Assembly (NCBI RefSeq): GCF_025567415.1
Contig: NZ_JAOQJV010000002.1
Span: forward strand, 124,001-188,000
Length of the DNA: 64,000 nt
Source of the DNA: Claveliimonas ammoniilytica
GTDB taxonomy: Bacteria > Bacillota > Clostridia > Lachnospirales > Lachnospiraceae
Direction of reading: 5' to 3'
Positions 59,118 through 64,000 of the stretch are shown in pieces (within the stretch, counting starts at the first letter, position 1; each line of letters opens with the position of its first letter). The translations under genes were made by a program, and so were the position numbers. The notes beneath the pieces are model-generated. The model was not told the DNA's origin, did not search any database, and saw only the letters and a list, made by a program, of their open reading frames with translations.

Positions 59118-60254
59118 ATGAAGATCATACATTTGTCGGACCTTCACCTGGGGAAGCGGGTGCATGAGTTTTCGATGCTGGATGACCAGCGCTATATATT
59201 GAAGCAGATTCTGGAACACGTTGCAGAAGAACATCCGGATGCGGTGATCTTAGCGGGCGATATTTATGACAAGCCTGTACCTCCGGCGGAAGCAGTACAG
59301 TTATTTGACCAGTTTTTATGCGGGCTTGCGGAGCAGGGCGTGGAAGTTATGATCATCAGTGGCAATCACGATTCGGCAGAGCGTATTGCATTTGGCGGGA
59401 AACTGATGGAGCACAGCGGTGTGCATGTGTCTCCGGTCTATGACGGGGATGTGAAGCCAGTGGAATTAGAAGATGAATATGGTATCGTACAGTTCTTTTT
59501 ATTGCCGTTTATCAAGCCGATTCATGTGAGGCGCTGTTATGCAGAGGATGAGATAGAGAGTTATACAGATGCCATGCGTACAGCTATTTCCCATATGGAG
59601 AGAAATGCGGATGCCAGACAGGTGCTGGTGACGCATCAGTTTGTGACAGGCGCGGAGCGCTCGGATTCGGAAGAAATCTCTGTGGGCGGCACCGACAATG
59701 TGGATGTAACTGTATTTGACGGGTTCGACTATGTGGCACTGGGGCATATCCACAGACCGCAGCGGATCATGAGAGACACGGTGCGGTATTGTGGGACTCC
59801 GTTAAAGTATTCCTTTTCAGAAGCCGGTCATGAGAAGTCTCTTACCGTTGTGGAACTGGCAGAAAAAGGAAATGTGTCGATTCAGCACATTCCTTTGACA
59901 CCAAAGCATGATATGCGGGAGATCCGAGGCGCGTATATGGAGCTGACAGACCGGGCGTATTACCGGGATATGGACAGGGAAGACTATCTGCATATTACAT
60001 TGACGGATGAGGAAGATATACCAGATGCAGTCAGAAAACTGCAGGTGATCTATCCGAATCTGATGAAGTTAGACTACGATAATGCGAGAACGCGCGGGAA
60101 TCAGGTGTTACAGGAGATTGAGGCTATCGAAAAGAAATCTCCGATGGAACTATTTGCGGAATTTTATGAGACACAGAATAATCAGCCGATGGATGAAGAA
60201 CAGTTCAGGCTGATGCAGGAGATTATGGAACAGGTGTGGGAGGATAAAGCATGA
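59118..60254 (+). CDS. sbcD: nuclease SbcCD, subunit D
   Basis: 378 residues; metallophosphoesterase motifs HLSDLHLGK, LAGDIYDKPVPP, ISGNHDSAERIAFG and ALGHIHRPQ. With SbcC it cleaves hairpins and blocked ends. Overlaps sbcC by 4 bases. Confidence 0.95.
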   Translation: MKIIHLSDLHLGKRVHEFSMLDDQRYILKQILEHVAEEHPDAVILAGDIYDKPVPPAEAVQLFDQFLCGLAEQGVEVMIISGNHDSAERIAFGGKLMEHSGVHVSPVYDGDVKPVELEDEYGIVQFFLLPFIKPIHVRRCYAEDEIESYTDAMRTAISHMERNADARQVLVTHQFVTGAERSDSEEISVGGTDNVDVTVFDGFDYVALGHIHRPQRIMRDTVRYCGTPLKYSFSEAGHEKSLTVVELAEKGNVSIQHIPLTPKHDMREIRGAYMELTDRAYYRDMDREDYLHITLTDEEDIPDAVRKLQVIYPNLMKLDYDNARTRGNQVLQEIEAIEKKSPMELFAEFYETQNNQPMDEEQFRLMQEIMEQVWEDKA

Positions 60255-62989
60255 GACCAGTTTATATCCGCATGTCGGCATTTGGACCGTATGCGGGCAT
60301 ACAGGAACTGAATATGGAAGAACTGGGAGCAGGCGGACTTTATCTGATCACAGGAGATACGGGAGCCGGCAAGACGACGATCTTTGATGCCATTACATTT
60401 GCGTTATATGGAGAAGCCAGCGGTGACAGCAGAGAAGCGGGGATGCTCCGTTCCAAATATGCAGATCCGTCCGTGCCTACAGAAGTGGAACTTACATTTA
60501 TCTATGGTGGCAAGACATATAGCGTATGCAGAAATCCGGAGTACGAGCGTCCGGCAAAACGCGGTACAGGCATGACGATGCAGAAAGCGGAGGCAGAGCT
60601 TGTTTATCCGGACGGCAGAGTGGTCACGAAGCCGAAAGATGTGACGGCAGCAGTGACAGAGATCATGGGTGTCAACAGAGAACAGTTCTGTCAGATCGCG
60701 ATGATCGCACAGGGGAAGTTCAGGGATCTGATCGAGAAGGGAACGACAGAGCGGCAGAAGATATTTCGTGAGATATTCCGGACGGCACCGTATCAGCAGG
60801 TTCAGGATATCCTGAAAAGAAAATACCGCGCGCTGGAACGTGAATGTGAGACATTGCGGGAGAGTGTGAAGCAGTATATTCAGGGGATTCTCTGGAATAA
60901 AGATGCATCTGAAGAGACACCGGTGGAAGAAGTGATGGAACTTCTGACAGAACAGAATAAGGCAGATCAGGAGATGCAGGCAGGACTGTTTGAAGAAGTA
61001 CAACAGAAAGAACAGGTGCTGCAGAAGATCCGGTCCGAGTTAGAACAGGATCGGGAGCGGAAGAAGAGGCAGAAGCTGTATCTGGAATTGCAGGACAGAC
61101 GGAAAGCGCAGCGGGAGCAGATTGCAGAATTACAGCAGAGATATTGGGAAGAACAGGGAAAAGAGCCGGAGCGCAGACGTCTTGCAGATGAGATCAGCAG
61201 ACTGGAAAGCCTGATGCCGCAGTATCTTCATTTAGAAGAATTAAAGAAGAATGAGAGGGCAGATCAGGACGAGCAAGAGAAACTGTCGGGAAAGCAGCGT
61301 CAGTATGAGGCAAAGCAGGAAGAGCTGAAAGGTAAGATCCAGGAAGGCAGAGAAGCTGGTGAATCACTTGCGGATGCGCCGGAGAAGTATCAGAAGCTTC
61401 TATATGAATCGGAGAAGCATCAGCAATATATGGAACGGCTGCAGAATCTGGCGCAGGATATACAGCAGTATGAGAAGCAGAGACAGAGTCTTGCGTTAAA
61501 GCAGCAGGAATATCGGACAGTGCGGGACAGAGTACAGAAAAAAGAATCAGAGTACCGCGTTAAGAATCAGGCGTTCTTAGATGAACAGGCAGGAATACTT
61601 GCTCAGACCTTAGCAGAAGATCAGCCATGCCCAGTGTGCGGTTCCATGCATCATCCGGCACCGGCAGAGCAGAATCCGGGTGCACCGTCCAAGGAAGAGC
61701 TGGAAAGGTTACAGCAGGAACTGGAACAGTGCAGAGCGGAGGAAGCGGAAGCCAGCAGAACAGCAGGGGAACTGCTTGGAAATGTGAGAAGCAGGGAAGA
61801 AAGTATCCGCAAGGAAGCGGAAGAATTGGAACTTGCAGGAAGTCTGGAAGATATGACGTATCAGCTTGCAAATCAGGAAAAGCAGGGAGAGGAAGCGGGA
61901 ACGAGGTTACAGCAGGAGCTGAAGCTTGCATCAGAGAAGGTAAAGCAGAAGGATATGTGGAACCGACTGCTCCCGGAGCAGGAAAAAGCGTTGGAGAAAG
62001 TAACAGAAGAACTGCAGCAGATCAGGGAGCGGCAGGTCGCACTTGAAAGTAAGCAGAAAGCAGCGGTGGAGGAAATTCAGAGGCTGACGGAAGTACTGCC
62101 TTATCCTGGTCAGAGAGAAGCGCAGGAGAAGCAGACGGAACTTGTGCAGAAGCAGAATGTGATAAAGCGCCAATTAGAACAGGCGGAAAAAGCAGTTCAG
62201 ACAGCAGAAGTGGAAATTGCCGGAACGGAGGGACGTTTGGCAGAACTGAAACAGCAGCTGGAAGAAGCGGTGGAAGCGGATACGGAAGCGTTACAGCAGA
62301 AGCAGATGGAGATAGAAGCAGAAAAAGCGGTATGCGAAGAACGCGGGAAAGAACTGCATCACAGAATACAAAATAATCAGTCCGTATTAAAGAATCTGCA
62401 GAATCGAAGCAAAGAACTGGTGGAGAAGGAAAAGCAATATGCGATGGTTCGTTCGCTGGCAGTGACCGCTATGGGTAATATTCCGGGTAAGGAAAAGATC
62501 ATGCTGGAGACTTATGTGCAGATGACGTATTTTGACCGCATCATTGCCAGAGCCAATACCAGATTGATGGTCATGACCGGAGGACAGTATGAGATGAAGC
62601 GGCGCAGAGGCAGCAGTAATCTCCGAAGCCAGAGCGGACTGGAACTGGATGTGATCGATCATTATAATGGAAGTGAGAGAAGTATCCGCACACTTTCCGG
62701 TGGTGAGTCTTTCCAGGCATCCCTGTCGCTGGCACTTGGACTTGCCGATGAGATCCAGGCATCTGCAGGTGGTATCCGGCTGGATACGATGTTTGTGGAT
62801 GAAGGATTCGGATCATTGGATTCGGAGTCGTTGGAACAGGCAGTTCAGGCATTGGCAGGACTTGCAGAGAGTAAACGTCTGGTGGGAATTATTTCCCATG
62901 TAGATGAGCTGAAGAATCGGATCGACCGCCAGATCGTGGTGAAGAAAGAGCGAAGCGGCGGAAGTACTGCCGAGATCCGAGGTGTGTAG
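60251..62989 (+). CDS. sbcC: nuclease SbcCD, subunit C (SMC-like ATPase)
   Basis: 912 residues. Walker A GDTGAGKTTIFDAI near residue 34, long coiled coils with the zinc hook CPVCGSMHHP around 460, signature TLSGGESFQASLSLALGL and Walker B DTMFVDEGFGSLD near the C-terminus. Confidence 0.95.
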   Translation: MRPVYIRMSAFGPYAGIQELNMEELGAGGLYLITGDTGAGKTTIFDAITFALYGEASGDSREAGMLRSKYADPSVPTEVELTFIYGGKTYSVCRNPEYERPAKRGTGMTMQKAEAELVYPDGRVVTKPKDVTAAVTEIMGVNREQFCQIAMIAQGKFRDLIEKGTTERQKIFREIFRTAPYQQVQDILKRKYRALERECETLRESVKQYIQGILWNKDASEETPVEEVMELLTEQNKADQEMQAGLFEEVQQKEQVLQKIRSELEQDRERKKRQKLYLELQDRRKAQREQIAELQQRYWEEQGKEPERRRLADEISRLESLMPQYLHLEELKKNERADQDEQEKLSGKQRQYEAKQEELKGKIQEGREAGESLADAPEKYQKLLYESEKHQQYMERLQNLAQDIQQYEKQRQSLALKQQEYRTVRDRVQKKESEYRVKNQAFLDEQAGILAQTLAEDQPCPVCGSMHHPAPAEQNPGAPSKEELERLQQELEQCRAEEAEASRTAGELLGNVRSREESIRKEAEELELAGSLEDMTYQLANQEKQGEEAGTRLQQELKLASEKVKQKDMWNRLLPEQEKALEKVTEELQQIRERQVALESKQKAAVEEIQRLTEVLPYPGQREAQEKQTELVQKQNVIKRQLEQAEKAVQTAEVEIAGTEGRLAELKQQLEEAVEADTEALQQKQMEIEAEKAVCEERGKELHHRIQNNQSVLKNLQNRSKELVEKEKQYAMVRSLAVTAMGNIPGKEKIMLETYVQMTYFDRIIARANTRLMVMTGGQYEMKRRRGSSNLRSQSGLELDVIDHYNGSERSIRTLSGGESFQASLSLALGLADEIQASAGGIRLDTMFVDEGFGSLDSESLEQAVQALAGLAESKRLVGIISHVDELKNRIDRQIVVKKERSGGSTAEIRGV

Positions 62990-62990
62990 G

Positions 62991-64000
62991 ATGGCAGATC
63001 ATAGAGAAGAAAAGCATACGTATATCGCAATTGATCTGAAGTCCTTTTATGCATCGGTGGAATGTCTGGAGCGCGGTCTGGATCCATTGCACACAAACCT
63101 AGTGGTAGCTGATAAGAGCCGTACGGAAAAGACGATCTGCCTTGCGGTGTCACCATCTATGAAGGCTTATGGGATTCCGGGAAGACCGAGACTCTTTCAG
63201 GTGGTACAGCAGATGCAGAAGGTCAATGCCGGCAGACAGCGGAAAGCACCGGGCGGCACATTGGAAGGAAGTTCGGTCAATTCGATAGAGTTAGAATATC
63301 GTCCGCAGATGAAGGCAGATTACGTGACAGCGCCGCCTCAGATGGCAAAGTATCTGGAGTACAGCGGACGCATTTACGATATTTATCTCAAATACGTGGC
63401 ACCGGAAGATATGCATGTGTACTCGATTGACGAGGTGTTTATGGATGTGACGCATTATCTGAACACGTATCAGATGAGCGCGGAGGAGCTTGCGGGAAAG
63501 ATCATCCGGGATGTGCTGGAGATGACGGGCATCACGTCGACGGCGGGGATCGGCACGAATCTGTATCTCAGCAAGATTGCCATGGATATTGTGGCGAAGC
63601 ATATTCCGCCGGACAGACACGGCGTGCGGATTGCGAGTCTGGATGAAAGAAAATATCGAAGACTGCTGTGGATGCATCAGCCATTGACAGACTTTTGGAG
63701 AGTCGGCCATGGATATGCAAAAAAGCTTGCGGAGCAGGGCATTTACACGATGGGAGATATTGCCCGGTGTTCGATTGGCGAGCTGGGTGAGTATTATAAT
63801 GAAGAACTGTTGTACCGGATGTTTGGGGTAAATGCGGAACTTCTGATCGATCACGCCTGGGGATATGAGCCATGTACAATGGAGGATATCAAGTCGTACA
63901 AGCCGGAGACGAACAGCATGGGCTCCGGACAAGTGCTGCATTGTCCGTATGATGCGAAGAAAGCCAGACTAATCGTGCAGGAGATGACAGATCTTTTAGC
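62991..64000 (+). CDS. Y-family DNA polymerase (UmuC/DinB-like), cut by the window end
   Basis: Frame open from ATG 62991, directly after sbcC, to the end. YIAIDLKSFYASVECLERG and VYSIDEVFMDVTHYL carry the catalytic Asp and Asp-Glu; TSTAGIGTNLYLSKIAMDIVAKH and a helix-hairpin-helix-like region follow. It belongs to the larger UvrX/UmuC-like group. The 3' end is outside the window. Confidence 0.88.
   Translation, partial: MADHREEKHTYIAIDLKSFYASVECLERGLDPLHTNLVVADKSRTEKTICLAVSPSMKAYGIPGRPRLFQVVQQMQKVNAGRQRKAPGGTLEGSSVNSIELEYRPQMKADYVTAPPQMAKYLEYSGRIYDIYLKYVAPEDMHVYSIDEVFMDVTHYLNTYQMSAEELAGKIIRDVLEMTGITSTAGIGTNLYLSKIAMDIVAKHIPPDRHGVRIASLDERKYRRLLWMHQPLTDFWRVGHGYAKKLAEQGIYTMGDIARCSIGELGEYYNEELLYRMFGVNAELLIDHAWGYEPCTMEDIKSYKPETNSMGSGQVLHCPYDAKKARLIVQEMTDLL

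Overview
The window holds the right-hand 41 kb of a prophage followed by about 23 kb of host chromosome. The host is most likely a Gram-positive, spore-forming, anaerobic gut bacterium of the Lachnospiraceae type. This is inferred from strong AGGAGG ribosome sites, a CotF-like coat protein, a CIRCE-controlled small heat shock protein, a DUF3877 protein, a tmRNA whose tag reads ADNNLAYAA, and AT-rich sigma-A promoters. The species cannot be named from the sequence alone.

Prophage, 1-41.25 kb, all genes on the + strand. The left end, with the usual integrase and lysogeny genes, lies outside the window. From 0 to 14 kb come replication, recombination and nucleotide genes: a family B-like DNA polymerase fused in frame to an ERF annealing protein, YqaJ exonuclease, an SSB-like protein, DUF3310, MazG, an HD hydrolase, a ThyX-like protein, primase-polymerase, an SF3 helicase, a radical SAM enzyme and many small proteins. 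A C-type-lectin-like variable protein sits among them at 9.2 kb. From 14.3 to 19.3 kb the small terminase gene is separated from the large one by an accessory island: small genes of different composition, a GC-rich non-coding stretch, a Cro/CI-like regulator, a short serine recombinase and a lipoprotein. From 19.3 to 41.2 kb is the late region of an HK97-like siphovirus: terL, portal, scaffold, capsid, connectors, tail tube, frameshifted tail chaperones, a 1561-residue tape measure, tail tip, tail fibre and lysis genes.

The most notable system is a complete diversity-generating retroelement (DGR). It has an Avd-like gene (36.5 kb), an 85-bp template repeat (37.03 kb), a YMDD reverse transcriptase (37.2 kb), and two variable repeats that differ from the template only at adenines across the core. 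One is at the 3' end of the tail-fibre gene just upstream, as expected. The other lies about 27 kb away at the 3' end of the gene at 9.2 kb, in the early region. Both are followed at the same distance by an 8-bp hairpin whose stems carry compensatory changes. The remote target has its own promoter. That promoter shares a GATAA-N4-TTATC dyad, at a fixed 9-bp distance from the -35 box, with the promoters of the island operon and of the Cro/CI-like gene. This suggests a small co-regulated set that may act in the lysogen rather than only in the virion.

Other unexplained structure includes three copies of a 110-bp near-palindromic element (14.2, 17.9 and 40.9 kb), a pair of homologous structured RNAs directly upstream of terL and portal, heptamer iterons around the end of terS, and two genes that fuse two domains in frame while keeping an internal ribosome site and start.

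The prophage ends beside the 3' end of ssrA (tmRNA, 41.32-41.67 kb, - strand), a common integration site. The chromosome then carries thiS-thiG-thiH-thiE (- strand, with a promoter and a terminator-bearing leader), a CotF-like gene, a LysR regulator divergent from a DUF2798 protein, hsp20, an NSS transporter, a threonine/serine exporter followed by a threonine aldolase, DUF3877, a zinc-ribbon protein, an OmpR/VanS-type two-component pair, hisH-hisF, ung, a dihydrolipoamide dehydrogenase, a membrane protein, sbcD-sbcC and a Y-family DNA polymerase cut by the window end.
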